Shown: positions 25,961-35,658 of the stretch, one piece after another
Layout: each line of letters starts with the position of its first letter
How positions within the stretch are numbered: the stretch's first letter is position 1
Assembly: GCF_900108875.1 (NCBI RefSeq)
Contig: NZ_FNYJ01000005.1
Location: 473,254-537,253, forward strand
Direction: 5' to 3'
DNA from: Pseudomonas sp. NFR16
Lineage (GTDB): Bacteria > Pseudomonadota > Gammaproteobacteria > Pseudomonadales > Pseudomonadaceae
DNA length: 64,000 nucleotides
Notes under the pieces: model-generated
The model's database searches: none
Told to the model about the DNA's origin: nothing
The model's input: only the letters and a program-made list of their open reading frames with translations
Translations under genes and position numbers: made by a program

Positions 25961-28110
25961 GCGACGAAGCACAACGCTGGAAAGAAAAGTACCTGAAAAG
26001 CATCGAGCAGCAAGACAAGCTCGAGCGGCGTTGGAACGCGCGCCTCGACCTGTTGCGTCGCGGTCTGGTACGCAGCAGCCTGGCGGCCGAAGGTGCTGAC
26101 AAGGCCGTCGATCAATGCATGAAGGAAATGCGCGAGATCGTCCGCAAGGACGATATGGATGCTGGACTGGCGGCTTTGATCCCGCGCCTTGAGAAGGCTG
26201 TGCTGGACTCCGAGCAGCGGCGCGAGAAGCGCGTCGAGCAAATGGGCACCGCGTTGACCTCGCTGGTCGCTCAGCTGCAATCGCTGCCGCTGCCCAAGGA
26301 AGTCAGCAAGCCGCTCAAACGCTTTGCCAAGAACCTCGAAGACCGCGTCACCCAGGCGCGCGAACTACCGCTGCTGCTCAGTGAGTTGAGCGGCCTGCAG
26401 GGAAAGGCGCTGTCGCAGCTCGATCATCCCGAGGAAGCCGCCCGTCCTGGCTTTCTGCAACGTCTGTTCGGCAGCCACGCCCATGGCGAGGATGGGGAGC
26501 CGGCGCAGGTTGTGCAGCCTGCCGTCGAGCCGGCAAAACCCATTGCCCGTGAAGTGGATGAAGAGCCTGCGCCTACATCCGACGCCACGGCGCAGCAAGA
26601 GGCGCAGTGGATCAACGAAGCCCCCGTTTCAACTGAACATCCGACCGCTCACGAAAATCCGGCCTCTGCCTCAGAGGCCTCGTCTATAGAGCCAGCGCCA
26701 GCAGCGCAAGCCCTGGCCGCCGAGCGTAATGAGCATGTTGACGCGGGGGAGCCGGCACTCGACGAGCCTGTCGACGCTTTGCCGACTGACGCTGAGGTCA
26801 GTGAGGCGCAAGCGAAGGTCGTTGAACACGCCATCGAGCCTGATGCCGTGCCCGTCGCTGATGCCGAACCGGCTGCGGAGCGTCCATCGACGGTCGCGGA
26901 TGACGAGGCCGTCGTAGACGACGAAGCGTCGGTTGCCGAGCAGTCCGTGGCGGATGAGGCCTACGAAGCGTTGGTCGAAGAGCCGGATGACGAAGAAGAC
27001 GAAGAAGACGGAGAGATCGAGGACGAGGACGGTCCCTATGCACTGCCCTCCTCACCTGAGCCCAGTTACAGCTCGGTTGCGGCGCACATTGAAGACACGC
27101 TGCTGGGGCTGCTCAACGATCTGACGCTGCCTGAACATCATCGCCCGCAAGCTGAAGCGATGCGCACGCGGCTCGAACATGGGCTGAACTGGTACGAATT
27201 ACTGCCGATACTCGACGATCTTGCTGTGTTGATGTTGGCGATCACCGACAGCGGGCAGCACGAGTTCGAGGCGTATCTCAAGCAGCTCAACGAGCGACTC
27301 GAGTCCTTCCAAAGCAACCTGCGCGCCGCGAGTGAAGACCATGCTGACCAACAGTCGGCGTCACGGCAACTGGACGATCAGTTGCGCGAGCACGTCGGCG
27401 GGCTGCAAAACAGCGTTCAGGAAGCGGCAGATCTGAATACGCTTAAAAACGTTCTCGAACGCCGTCTTGAAGGTCTGATCAGCACCATGGATCAGCATCA
27501 ACAGCAGCGCGATCAGCGCGAACAGGAAGTTGCCTCGCGCCTGCAGTCGCTGGCCAGCCGCGTGGCGACCATGGAGCAGGAGGCTCAAGGGTTTCGTGTG
27601 CATCTTGAGGAGCAGCGACAGAAAGCGTTGATCGATACGCTGACCGGCCTGCCGAACCGCGCGGCATGGAACGAGCGCCTGGAACACGAAATCGATCAGT
27701 TGCAGAAGAAGCGCGCCAGTCTGCTGCTGGGCATTCTGGACCTCGATCACTTCAAACGTATCAACGATGGCTATGGGCATCTGGCTGGCGATAAAGTGTT
27801 GAAGATTATTGCCGGGCAATTGAAAAAGCGTCTCCGGCCTTCTGATTTCATCGCACGTTTTGGCGGAGAAGAATTCGTCTTCCTGCTGCCCCATACGCAG
27901 ATGGAGGAAGGGCTCGCTCTGCTTGAGCAGCTGCGCGCTGCCATCGAACAATGCCCTTTCCACTTCAAGGGCGAGCCGGTCACCATTACGGTGTCAATGG
28001 GGATGACCACTTTCAGGCCTGGCGAGCGCAGCGACGTGGTACTCAAGCGTGCAGATCAGGCGCTGTATCGCGCCAAGGATGAGGGGCGGAATCGAATCGA
28101 GCCAGGTTGA
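25957..28110 (+). CDS. dgcH: Diguanylate cyclase with long acidic disordered linker
   Basis: Makes the second messenger c-di-GMP. The 717-residue protein has no membrane segment. Residues 1-160 are helical, 170-375 are a low-complexity Ala/Glu/Asp/Pro stretch ending in a run of acidic residues (DDEEDEEDGEIEDEDG), 380-550 form a coiled-coil region, and 555-717 the GGDEF domain. The active site reads GGEEF (636-640) and the product-inhibition site RPSD (627-630) is present five residues upstream, so it should be active and feedback-controlled. Location matches P. aeruginosa DgcH. Coupled by ATGA overlap to the EEP gene. Confidence 0.92.
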   Translation: MSDEAQRWKEKYLKSIEQQDKLERRWNARLDLLRRGLVRSSLAAEGADKAVDQCMKEMREIVRKDDMDAGLAALIPRLEKAVLDSEQRREKRVEQMGTALTSLVAQLQSLPLPKEVSKPLKRFAKNLEDRVTQARELPLLLSELSGLQGKALSQLDHPEEAARPGFLQRLFGSHAHGEDGEPAQVVQPAVEPAKPIAREVDEEPAPTSDATAQQEAQWINEAPVSTEHPTAHENPASASEASSIEPAPAAQALAAERNEHVDAGEPALDEPVDALPTDAEVSEAQAKVVEHAIEPDAVPVADAEPAAERPSTVADDEAVVDDEASVAEQSVADEAYEALVEEPDDEEDEEDGEIEDEDGPYALPSSPEPSYSSVAAHIEDTLLGLLNDLTLPEHHRPQAEAMRTRLEHGLNWYELLPILDDLAVLMLAITDSGQHEFEAYLKQLNERLESFQSNLRAASEDHADQQSASRQLDDQLREHVGGLQNSVQEAADLNTLKNVLERRLEGLISTMDQHQQQRDQREQEVASRLQSLASRVATMEQEAQGFRVHLEEQRQKALIDTLTGLPNRAAWNERLEHEIDQLQKKRASLLLGILDLDHFKRINDGYGHLAGDKVLKIIAGQLKKRLRPSDFIARFGGEEFVFLLPHTQMEEGLALLEQLRAAIEQCPFHFKGEPVTITVSMGMTTFRPGERSDVVLKRADQALYRAKDEGRNRIEPG

Positions 28111-28208
28111 GCGCTCGGGTCAGGTCATCAAAATACTCAGGCAATTTTGAGCACATCGGCAGCGCTACGTTACACTGTTGCATTATTTGCCGGTGTGCTC
28201 TGCCTTTT

Positions 28209-28985
28209 ATGAAGTCTCTGATTGCCCTTTCCCTGCTCCTGCTGCTGACCGCGTGCGCCAGTGGCCCGAAGCTGGACACCAGCCATCCTTCAGCCAATTA
28301 CGACAGCCGCGCGCAATTCGTGGTGGTGCATTACACCTCCGCGTCGCTTGAGCGATCATTGGAGCTGCTGACTCATGGCGAAGTCAGTGCGCATTATTTG
28401 ATCGGAGACGGTCCGGCGACGACGTACAAGCTCGTAGACGAAAGCCAGCGGGCGTGGCATGCCGGTGAAAGCGAATGGGACGGTCGCACCTGGCTGAACT
28501 CGAGCAGCATCGGCATCGAGATTGTGAATCCGGGCTATCGCGACACGCCCACCGGGCGTCTGTGGTACCCGTACAGTGAGGCGCAGATTCAAGCGCTGAT
28601 CGTGCTGCTCAAGGACATCGTCAGACGGAACCATATCGAGCCCCGGCACGTGATCGGTCACAGCGACATCGCGCCCTTTCGCAAGCTTGATCCCGGGCCT
28701 TTGTTCCCATGGAAACGCCTGGCGCAGGAAGGGCTGGGGATCTGGCCCGACGAACAGCAGGTCGCTCAGCGGCAAACTCAGATGATGGGTGTGATGCCGA
28801 GCATTTCCTGGTTTCAGCAACAATTGGCGTTAGTGGGCTATCCGACCCCGCAAACCGGGGAGCTGGACATCGCTACACGCCACGTTATAGCGGCCTTCCA
28901 GATGCATTACCGTCCGCAGAAATTTGACGGTGAACCGGATCTTCAAAGTGCAGCTATCCTTCAGGTTCTGAACCTCAGGCACTAA
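28209..28985 (+). CDS. N-acetylmuramoyl-L-alanine amidase, AmpDh2-like lipoprotein
   Basis: Zinc amidase that cleaves the peptide stem from murein or anhydro-muropeptides. The 258-residue protein has a lipoprotein signal (MKSLIALSLLLLLTAC, Cys16), an Amidase_2 domain with zinc ligands in VVHYTSAS, HAGESEW and GHSDIAPFRKLDPGPLFPW, and a C-terminal peptidoglycan-binding-type region (about 200-258, ELDIATRHVIAAFQMHYRP). It corresponds to the outer-membrane AmpD homologue of P. aeruginosa (AmpDh2). ATG 28209 was chosen because the signal peptide starts there. Confidence 0.9.
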   Translation: MKSLIALSLLLLLTACASGPKLDTSHPSANYDSRAQFVVVHYTSASLERSLELLTHGEVSAHYLIGDGPATTYKLVDESQRAWHAGESEWDGRTWLNSSSIGIEIVNPGYRDTPTGRLWYPYSEAQIQALIVLLKDIVRRNHIEPRHVIGHSDIAPFRKLDPGPLFPWKRLAQEGLGIWPDEQQVAQRQTQMMGVMPSISWFQQQLALVGYPTPQTGELDIATRHVIAAFQMHYRPQKFDGEPDLQSAAILQVLNLRH

Positions 28986-29066
28986 GTTAGCCATCCTCTG
29001 ATTTTTTTTCGGGCTATTTGCGCGCTTGTTGCTATACATCAGTAGTATTCATTTGGATGACGGCCG

Positions 29067-30686
29067 ATGTTTACGGCGACGCCGCAATTGCGCACTTTTC
29101 TCTATCGCCCGACGCTTCTTGCGCTTCTCGCAGCGTTGCTGAGCGCGGTCGTCCTGCTTTCAGCCAGTTTCGGTCTCGCCATGCATCAGGCGCGACAGGA
29201 AGAAAGTGCCCAAATGAATGCCCAGGGCGAGCGGTTCCTGGTGAGACTGGAGCAGTTGTTCGGCCAGCTGCGCGCAGGGCTGGACCAACTTGAGGCCCAG
29301 CCGCTTCGCGGTTGCAGCCCTGAAATGGTTGAGCAGTTGCGGCAGGTGAACTCCCGCTATCGCTTCATTTATGAAGTCGCTTATGTCGACGACACCCAGT
29401 TCTGTTCGAGCTGGACACGCCAGAGCATGATCGGCAAGCCGAGGGCGCCAGATATTCGCGGACCGACTTACGATTACTGGCTGAACACTTCCACCCAACC
29501 CGACGATAACCTCGCCTCGCTGATGCTGGGGCGTGGCGATTTCAGGGTGTCGACCTCTCGCGGGCATTTGACCGACGTTGTGGATTTGCCCGCCGGAGGC
29601 AGCCTGGTGGTAGTCCTGGATCAGGGGACCAAAGCCATTCCGGTTCTGGGACCGACTCAACCCTGGCCGCCGACGCCCGACTGGACGCCGACCACGGTTG
29701 AAACGCTGATAACAACCCACGACAAACTGGTGTACCGGATGCCCACGCAGAGCCCGGAATATCAGCTGGTGCTGATCACGCCGCGCAGCGGCCTGCAGCA
29801 GAAGGTCACGGGGGCGTGGTGGCTGCTGGTGCCCGTCAGCCTGCTGGTGTCTTTGTGCATCGGGATTCTGGTCCTGCAACTGGTCAGGCAGCGTCAGTCG
29901 CTCGGCGGTGAATTGCACGGTGCGCTAAGACGTGGCGAACTGAAGGTTTTGTATCAACCTATTTTCGACCTCAATACCCGCTTGTGCGTGGGTGCTGAGG
30001 CATTGGTGCGGTGGCGACGACCAGACGGCACGCTCACCAGCCCGGATCTGTTTATCCCGCTGGCGGAAAATACCGGGCAAATCCGTCAGATCACCGATTT
30101 TGTGCTGCAACAGTTGCTCGAGCAGCTCGGGCAACTCCTGCGCGCCAATCCGCATCTTTATATTTCGGTAAATCTGGCGGCTTGCGACGTGATGGCGCCG
30201 CGCATCGGCCGCGTTACGGCCAAGCTGCTGGCGCTGCATCGGGTTGCCCCGCGACAGATCGCTTTTGAAGTCACCGAGCGCGGGCTGGTGGATGTGGTGG
30301 TCGCGCGCAATCATCTTCAGGCGTTGCGCGACCGAGGGCATCAGGTATTGATCGATGACTTCGGCACCGGCTATTGCAGCCTGGCCTATCTGCAGACGCT
30401 CCCGGTGGATTGCCTGAAGATCGACAAAGCGTTCATCGACGCGTTGGGCCATGATGCTGCCAGCAGCGGCGTCGCCCCGCACATCATTCGCATGGCGCAT
30501 GCACTGCAGTTGCGGGTGATCGCTGAAGGCATCGAGTTTGAGTCTCAGGCGCTGCTGCTCAAGAGCGAGGGCGTGATTTATGGGCAGGGTTGGCTCTTTG
30601 CCCGGCCGCTGAGTGCGGCCAAATTCACCGAGCTGGTCACCGGCGGGCGACGCAGCGGTGGCCGCAGGACGGATGATGTGGCGTGA
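29067..30686 (+). CDS. Cyclic-di-GMP phosphodiesterase with periplasmic CSS-motif sensor
   Basis: Hydrolyses c-di-GMP. The 539-residue protein has two membrane helices (about 15-35 and 250-272) flanking a periplasmic CSS-motif domain (CSPEMVEQLRQVNSRY and FCSSWTR; the cysteine is thought to sense periplasmic redox state). A cytoplasmic EAL domain (about 285-525) is catalytically complete: EALVRW, SVNLAA, FEVTERGLVD, IDDFGTGYCSLAYL, LKIDKAFID and EGIE. The nearby dsbA could in principle affect the CSS disulfide, but that is inference. It is convergent with kinB. Confidence 0.92.
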   Translation: MFTATPQLRTFLYRPTLLALLAALLSAVVLLSASFGLAMHQARQEESAQMNAQGERFLVRLEQLFGQLRAGLDQLEAQPLRGCSPEMVEQLRQVNSRYRFIYEVAYVDDTQFCSSWTRQSMIGKPRAPDIRGPTYDYWLNTSTQPDDNLASLMLGRGDFRVSTSRGHLTDVVDLPAGGSLVVVLDQGTKAIPVLGPTQPWPPTPDWTPTTVETLITTHDKLVYRMPTQSPEYQLVLITPRSGLQQKVTGAWWLLVPVSLLVSLCIGILVLQLVRQRQSLGGELHGALRRGELKVLYQPIFDLNTRLCVGAEALVRWRRPDGTLTSPDLFIPLAENTGQIRQITDFVLQQLLEQLGQLLRANPHLYISVNLAACDVMAPRIGRVTAKLLALHRVAPRQIAFEVTERGLVDVVVARNHLQALRDRGHQVLIDDFGTGYCSLAYLQTLPVDCLKIDKAFIDALGHDAASSGVAPHIIRMAHALQLRVIAEGIEFESQALLLKSEGVIYGQGWLFARPLSAAKFTELVTGGRRSGGRRTDDVA

Positions 30687-30711
30687 AATCGGGTCACGCC
30701 GATCGAGTCGC

Positions 30712-32496
30712 TTAAAGCGGCAGCGCCATGTAGAACTGCGTGCCCTGCCCCGGACGTGAATACACGCCCATGCGTCCGCCATGCAGTTGCACAATCTCTT
30801 TGCACAATGCCAGACCCAGTCCAGCGCCGCCTTTCTTACGGCCGACCTGCACGAAGGGCTCGAAAATCCGGGCTTGCTGGCCGTAGGCGATGCCTTCGCC
30901 GTTGTCTTCAACGCTGATGATCAGGCGCTCTCCGTGACGTCGAGCTTGCAGACGGATCAGACCTGATTGCGGTGTATGGCGCAGCGCGTTATCCAGCAGA
31001 TTGTCCAGCACGCGGTCCAGTTGTGCCTTATCAGCCTGCAGTCTGGGCAGCGGTTCCTGCATTTCCATCAACACCTGTACATCCTGCTTCGCAGCCGGCT
31101 CCGCAAAGCGCTGGCGAGCGGCACCGAGCAATTCCCCGATGTCGCAAGGTTCCAGCGTGAGCTTCTGCAGGCCGTTCTGGTAGCGGGAAAAGTTAAGGAG
31201 GTCGTTGATCAGCTGCATCAAGCGCTGCATTTCTTCGTTGACGGTGTCGAGCAGGTCCATTTCGCGCGAGTCGGGCGGGAAGTGCACGCGTTCCTGCAGC
31301 AGTCCGAACGCCATGTGCATCCCCGTCACCGGCGTTCGCAACTCATGGGATGCGCGCAGAACGAACTCACTGCGCACACGCTCGAAGGCGCGTTGCTCCG
31401 TGACATCATGCAACACCATCACAGCACCCAGAATATGACCTTTGGTGTGGCTGACCGGCGTCAGGCTATACGTCAGCAGACGGGTTTCTCCGTCAACCTC
31501 GATGGAAAGGTCCTCAGGTGCCCGTTCCAGCGTTCCGCCACGCAGCACCAGATAAAGTTGCTCGTCCAGCTCGGGTCGTTGCAAGGCTTCGCCGAGGCCT
31601 TGGCCCAGTCGACCCTCTTCCCAACCCAGCTGGCGCTGGGCGACCGGGTTCAAATGCTCCAGACGGCCTTGCCGATCAATCATCAGCAGGCCATCGTCGA
31701 TGCTGTCCAGCACCGCCTGAAGCCTTTGCTGCCCTGCGAGCAACTGATCGACGTTGGTGACCTGATGCTGGCGAAGGGATTCTGCCATCATTCCGAAACG
31801 ACGGGTCAGCTGGTTCATTTCCGCCGACGAAGAGATCGGCAGCGTGACGTCGAAATTTCCTTCGCCAATGTTGTCCGCAGCCCGGGCCAGCGCCTCGATA
31901 GGGCCACCGAAGCGACGCGCAATACCATGAGCGGTGATGAAACCGATCGCCAGCACGGCCAGACCCACCAGCCCCAGCAGCGACGCTACCCACAACGCTT
32001 TCGATCGTGAGGCGCTTTCGGCGTCGTTGATATTGGCGAGGGCCTGACGATGCGCATCGAGCAGACCGTTTCGCAGCGTATTAAAGGCGTTAGTGACTTC
32101 GGTGTCATCGGTCAGCGAATTGGTCGGCTGTCTGGTGTCCTGTAATGCCTTGAGGAAACGCTCGTAGTCCCCACGGGCCTTTTCAAAGCCGCTGCGCGTG
32201 TTGGTCTGTTGGTCATGATCAATGCCCTGATCGAGCAGTTCCTGAAACTGCTGCTGATTCTGTAGCAGCGCCTTCGGATCAGGATTGTCCTTGAGCAACA
32301 TCACCAGTTGATCGCCCAGGTTCTGTCGCAGCTTCAGACCGATATCCAGCGTAATGAAGTTGTGTCTGATCAGCGATTCCTGCGACTTGGCCATCTGCAT
32401 GACACTGACCAGGCCCAGCAGCAGGCCCAGCAAGGCAACCGTGATGAGCGCCGAGATACTGAGAAACAGCCGGGTACGCAACTTCATGGCGAACAT
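30712..32496 (-). CDS. kinB: Sensor histidine kinase KinB
   Basis: Membrane sensor kinase/phosphatase partner of AlgB, involved in control of alginate, virulence and acid tolerance in P. aeruginosa. The 594-residue product has two helices (about 12-35 and 165-187) bounding a periplasmic helical domain, a HAMP linker, a PAS domain, the H-box SHELRTPVTGMHMAFG and an HATPase domain with NLLDNALRHTPQSG and GAGLGLALCKEIV. ATG 32496 is preceded by an AGG; ATG 32487 is an alternative. It lies 13 bases after algB, so algB-kinB is one operon. Confidence 0.93.
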   Translation of the reverse strand: MFAMKLRTRLFLSISALITVALLGLLLGLVSVMQMAKSQESLIRHNFITLDIGLKLRQNLGDQLVMLLKDNPDPKALLQNQQQFQELLDQGIDHDQQTNTRSGFEKARGDYERFLKALQDTRQPTNSLTDDTEVTNAFNTLRNGLLDAHRQALANINDAESASRSKALWVASLLGLVGLAVLAIGFITAHGIARRFGGPIEALARAADNIGEGNFDVTLPISSSAEMNQLTRRFGMMAESLRQHQVTNVDQLLAGQQRLQAVLDSIDDGLLMIDRQGRLEHLNPVAQRQLGWEEGRLGQGLGEALQRPELDEQLYLVLRGGTLERAPEDLSIEVDGETRLLTYSLTPVSHTKGHILGAVMVLHDVTEQRAFERVRSEFVLRASHELRTPVTGMHMAFGLLQERVHFPPDSREMDLLDTVNEEMQRLMQLINDLLNFSRYQNGLQKLTLEPCDIGELLGAARQRFAEPAAKQDVQVLMEMQEPLPRLQADKAQLDRVLDNLLDNALRHTPQSGLIRLQARRHGERLIISVEDNGEGIAYGQQARIFEPFVQVGRKKGGAGLGLALCKEIVQLHGGRMGVYSRPGQGTQFYMALPL

Positions 32497-32509
32497 TATC
32501 GATAGCCTG

Positions 32510-33856
32510 TCACAGGTTGTACTGCTTGCGCTTGCGGTACAGCGTCGAAGCATCGATACCCAACGTGCGCGCAGCCTGATCGAGCGTGTCGCTGGTGGCC
32601 AGTACCGCGCCGATGTGGGCTTTCTCAAGCTCATCCAGGCTCAACGCCGCCCCCACGCGTGGCGCATTATTGGTCGGCTGTTCGGCCATGCCCAAGTGGC
32701 TGATTTCGACCTTTTCCTGGGGGCAGATGATGCTGGCGCGTTCGATCACGTTGCGCAGTTCGCGGATGTTGCCCGGCCAACGATAATTGAGCAGCGCGCT
32801 GCGGGCTTCTTCGCTGAAGCCGCGAGCGGGACGACCGTATTCCTTGACGAAGCGGGCGAGGAAACGGTCAGCCAGCGTCAGAATGTCTTCCGCCCGCTCG
32901 CGCAGCGGCGGCAGGTGCAGCGTAATGACGTTCAGGCGATAGAGCAGGTCTTCACGGAAGCGCCCTTCCCGAACCATGTCTTCGAGTTTCAGGTTGGTGG
33001 CCGCCAGGATGCGTACGTCGGCGCGGCGGGTCACCGGGTCGCCCACTCGCTCGTACTCTTTATCCTGAATGAAGCGCAGCAGCTTCGGCTGAAGGGTCAG
33101 CGGGAAGTCCCCGATTTCATCGAGGAACAATGTGCCGCCATCTGCCTGGTTGACTCGCCCAAGCGTGCTTTCGCTGGCGCCGGTGAATGCACCCCGGCTG
33201 TGGCCGAACAGCTCGCTTTCCATCAGCTCGGCTGTCAGCGACGGGCAGTTGATGGTTACACAGGCTTTTTTGGCGCGCTTGCTCCAGCCATGAATGGCCC
33301 GTGCCAGTTCGCCCTTACCCGTGCCGGACTCGCCGAGAATAAGAATGTTGGCATCCGTGTTGGCGACCTGACGTGCCGTTTCCAGAATGGCCATCATCGA
33401 CGGGCTGTGAGAATCCAGTCCGTCTTTGGGCTTACGTACTTCGCCTTCCAGCGCTTCGAGTCGGGCCGACAGTTGACGCACTTCCAGCTGTTTGGCCGTG
33501 GCCAGACGCAGCTGGTCCGGGCTGCAGGGCTTGACGAGATAGTCAGCTGCGCCGGCCTGAATGGCGTCCACAGCCGTGTCGACCGCTGAGTGGGCGGTCA
33601 CGATGACTACGCGCATCCACGGCGCTTGAATGCGCATCTGCGCCAATACATCCAGGCCGTTGTCCTCGCCCAGACGCAAATCCAGAAAGCAGACATCGAA
33701 CACCTGACGCTGCAAAAGCGCCTCGGCCTGCGTCGCACTGTTGGCAGTGGCAACGCTGTAGCCTTCATCTTCCAGGCAATAGCGGAAGGTGCGAAGGATG
33801 GCGGATTCATCATCCACAAGCAGAATACGGCCCTGATTCTCAGCGGCTGCTTCCAT
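32510..33856 (-). CDS. algB: NtrC-family response regulator AlgB (sigma-54 activator)
   Basis: Transcription activator acting with RpoN; in P. aeruginosa it regulates alginate synthesis and other traits. The 448-residue protein has a receiver domain (phospho-acceptor Asp in CFLDLRLGED), an AAA+ domain with Walker A GESGTGKGE and the sigma-54 contact loop GAFTGA, and a C-terminal Fis-type helix-turn-helix (LDQAARTLGIDASTLYRKRKQ). AGGAGCGTAGG precedes ATG 33856. The open frame upstream of this ATG is spurious. Confidence 0.95.
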   Translation of the reverse strand: MEAAAENQGRILLVDDESAILRTFRYCLEDEGYSVATANSATQAEALLQRQVFDVCFLDLRLGEDNGLDVLAQMRIQAPWMRVVIVTAHSAVDTAVDAIQAGAADYLVKPCSPDQLRLATAKQLEVRQLSARLEALEGEVRKPKDGLDSHSPSMMAILETARQVANTDANILILGESGTGKGELARAIHGWSKRAKKACVTINCPSLTAELMESELFGHSRGAFTGASESTLGRVNQADGGTLFLDEIGDFPLTLQPKLLRFIQDKEYERVGDPVTRRADVRILAATNLKLEDMVREGRFREDLLYRLNVITLHLPPLRERAEDILTLADRFLARFVKEYGRPARGFSEEARSALLNYRWPGNIRELRNVIERASIICPQEKVEISHLGMAEQPTNNAPRVGAALSLDELEKAHIGAVLATSDTLDQAARTLGIDASTLYRKRKQYNL

Positions 33857-34120
33857 TTTTCCTACGCTCCTAAATGAATGATCTTGGTTAGTCCCGGAAA
33901 AATCGGGCAAGTTGCATGGTTCATTCTGATTGATTCTGTGGGATGCATGGTAGCGATCTGCGGAAAAAACCATTAACCCATTGATCTGCGATGCCTCCAA
34001 CCTTTGGATGGCTGGCATCAGTGGGTTGGGGACAGGTGCCGGGGTGAGCTCAGAACAGAACATCTTGGCGAATGGAAAGTCTCTCCAGAGGTACCTATTG
34101 CAACTGTCTGGAGATTTGCC

Positions 34121-34975
34121 ATGCATCCGTTGAAGAAAATCGCCTTGGCCATTGCCACTGTCGGCTCGCTTGCAGGGGCGCCTGTCATGGCTCACGCGGC
34201 CACGGGTGATTTGCAAACCCAATTGGCTGAAGCGCGTCAGGAAGGCTCGATCTGGACGGCCTTTGCGCTCAATCGCCATTTGAGTCCCTTCAAGATCAGC
34301 GTTGAGGTCGAGCAAGGCACTGCGACGCTTAAAGGCAAGGTCGAGAATCAGGTCGACAAAGACCTTGCCACGCAGATCGCCAGCGATACCCAAGGCATCA
34401 ATAAAGTCGACAACCAGCTGGAGATAGATCCGCAAGTCGTTGCGGAGCCGGGCACTAAGGCGAACATGGCGCAGCGTTTCGACGATGCCACGCTGACGGC
34501 GACCATCAAATCCAAGCTGCTGTGGAACAGCGTCACCGAGGGGCTGAACATCGAAGTCAGTGCAGCGCAAGGCGTTGTCACGCTCAAAGGTCAGGCCAAG
34601 GATGCCGAAGCCAAGCAGTTGGCCGGGAGCCTGGCGAGCAACACGGACGGTGTGACCGAAGTCAACAACCTGATCAGCTTGAGCGCGCGGGACACTCAGG
34701 CAATCAAGGAGCAGAACGAGGCGCAGGCCAGCAGCGTGCATGAAGAGTTCAGCGATGCCTGGATCACCAGCAAAGTCAAATCCAGCCTTATTTATAGCCG
34801 CAACCTCGACGGCCTGAATATTAAGGTCGAGACCAAGAGTGGCGTTGTCAGCCTGGATGGGGTAGTTGCCAACTACGCGGAGAAAGAACTGGCCGTGGAG
34901 ATCGCCCGCAATATCCGCGGCGTCAAGGGTGTCGATGCCGATACCCTGCGCGTCATGACCCGCAGCGCGGGCTGA
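34121..34975 (+). CDS. Periplasmic protein with three BON domains
   Basis: A 284-residue protein with a signal peptide (about 1-26, ending MAHA-A) and three BON repeats at about 36-105, 125-190 and 212-282, each with the pattern LNIxV...GVVTLxG...A..A......GVxxVxN. BON proteins (OsmY-like) bind phospholipid membranes and help envelope integrity under stress. It is divergent from algB and begins after CTGGAG. A two-BON protein is the more usual size; three is longer. Confidence 0.85.
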   Translation: MHPLKKIALAIATVGSLAGAPVMAHAATGDLQTQLAEARQEGSIWTAFALNRHLSPFKISVEVEQGTATLKGKVENQVDKDLATQIASDTQGINKVDNQLEIDPQVVAEPGTKANMAQRFDDATLTATIKSKLLWNSVTEGLNIEVSAAQGVVTLKGQAKDAEAKQLAGSLASNTDGVTEVNNLISLSARDTQAIKEQNEAQASSVHEEFSDAWITSKVKSSLIYSRNLDGLNIKVETKSGVVSLDGVVANYAEKELAVEIARNIRGVKGVDADTLRVMTRSAG

Positions 34976-35285
34976 TCCTCGATCTAAAGCAGCAAAGCTG
35001 GCAGTCAGCAAGCCCTTCAGGGTCGACACTGATTGCCTGTCTTTTTGCCTCCAGACCCGTGTTTTCAGTCAACGTCCTCGACAGTTAGTCCCACCGCTTC
35101 GTGCAGAACGCACGATGCCAAATGTTCAATCGTGCAGCTTGCTGTTTCATGCCAATCCTAACCCGCGCATAACTTCTTGATTTTTAAGGATTAAATCCTT
35201 CAAAAGAAGCTGGCACACGGCGTGCAATATCACTGGTAACAACGGCCGGTCTCGACGGCCAACAAGATTGCCAGGAGTCAGCTGA
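34976..35285. other. Intergenic region upstream of the sigma-54 driven small gene
   Basis: This 310-bp gap has no gene. Apart from the sigma-54 promoter (35211-35226) it contains the 15-bp palindrome AAGGATTAAATCCTT at 35186-35200, ten bases before the -24 element, where an architectural or regulatory protein could bind. Confidence 0.6.
35211..35226 (+). promoter_or_regulatory. Sigma-54 (RpoN) promoter
   Basis: TGGCACACGGCGTGCA matches the RpoN consensus TGGCACG-N4-TTGCW with the invariant GG and GC separated by exactly ten bases. It is oriented toward the small gene at 35286, giving a start near 35238 and a leader of about 48 bases. Confidence 0.75.
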
Positions 35286-35570
35286 ATGAACACTCAACAT
35301 CTCGCCAAACTGCGTATTTCCCCACTGCAAGTGCAGCAAGGTTTGTTTGCCAGTCTGGCGCTGATGGTCACCCTCATCGTGGTGCAACAGTTCACTCACT
35401 GGAACCAACAGCAAGAAATGACTCAGGTGCCTCACCTTTACTCCCACAGCGCGCCTTTCGCCAAGGCGAGCGCGCTGAAAGCGTCAGACGTTGCACTGAG
35501 TTTGCAGACGGTTGATGACGCGGAGGCGGTGAACGACCAGGCGCCACGTCAACAGAGTTGGGTCTTCTGA
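35286..35570 (+). CDS. Small single-helix membrane protein of unknown function
   Basis: A 94-residue protein with one membrane helix (about 19-39, QGLFASLALMVTLIVVQQF) and a polar C-terminal tail (about 45-94) without cysteines or known motifs. CCAGGAG ten bases upstream is a strong ribosome binding site, and a sigma-54-type promoter lies 60 bases upstream, so the gene is probably expressed and regulated. I do not recognise the family. Confidence 0.75.
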   Translation: MNTQHLAKLRISPLQVQQGLFASLALMVTLIVVQQFTHWNQQQEMTQVPHLYSHSAPFAKASALKASDVALSLQTVDDAEAVNDQAPRQQSWVF

Positions 35571-35658
35571 TCATCGTGATCGCGGGCTCGATCTACCTTG
35601 AGGGTCAATGTCGACACCTCGCCGTAGTAAGAAATTAAAAACAGTAAGGAGAATCACC

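Noticed and set aside
33857..35029. Upstream extension of the algB frame
   Set aside because: It runs antisense through the BON-domain gene; AlgB homology begins at ATG 33856 behind a good ribosome binding site.
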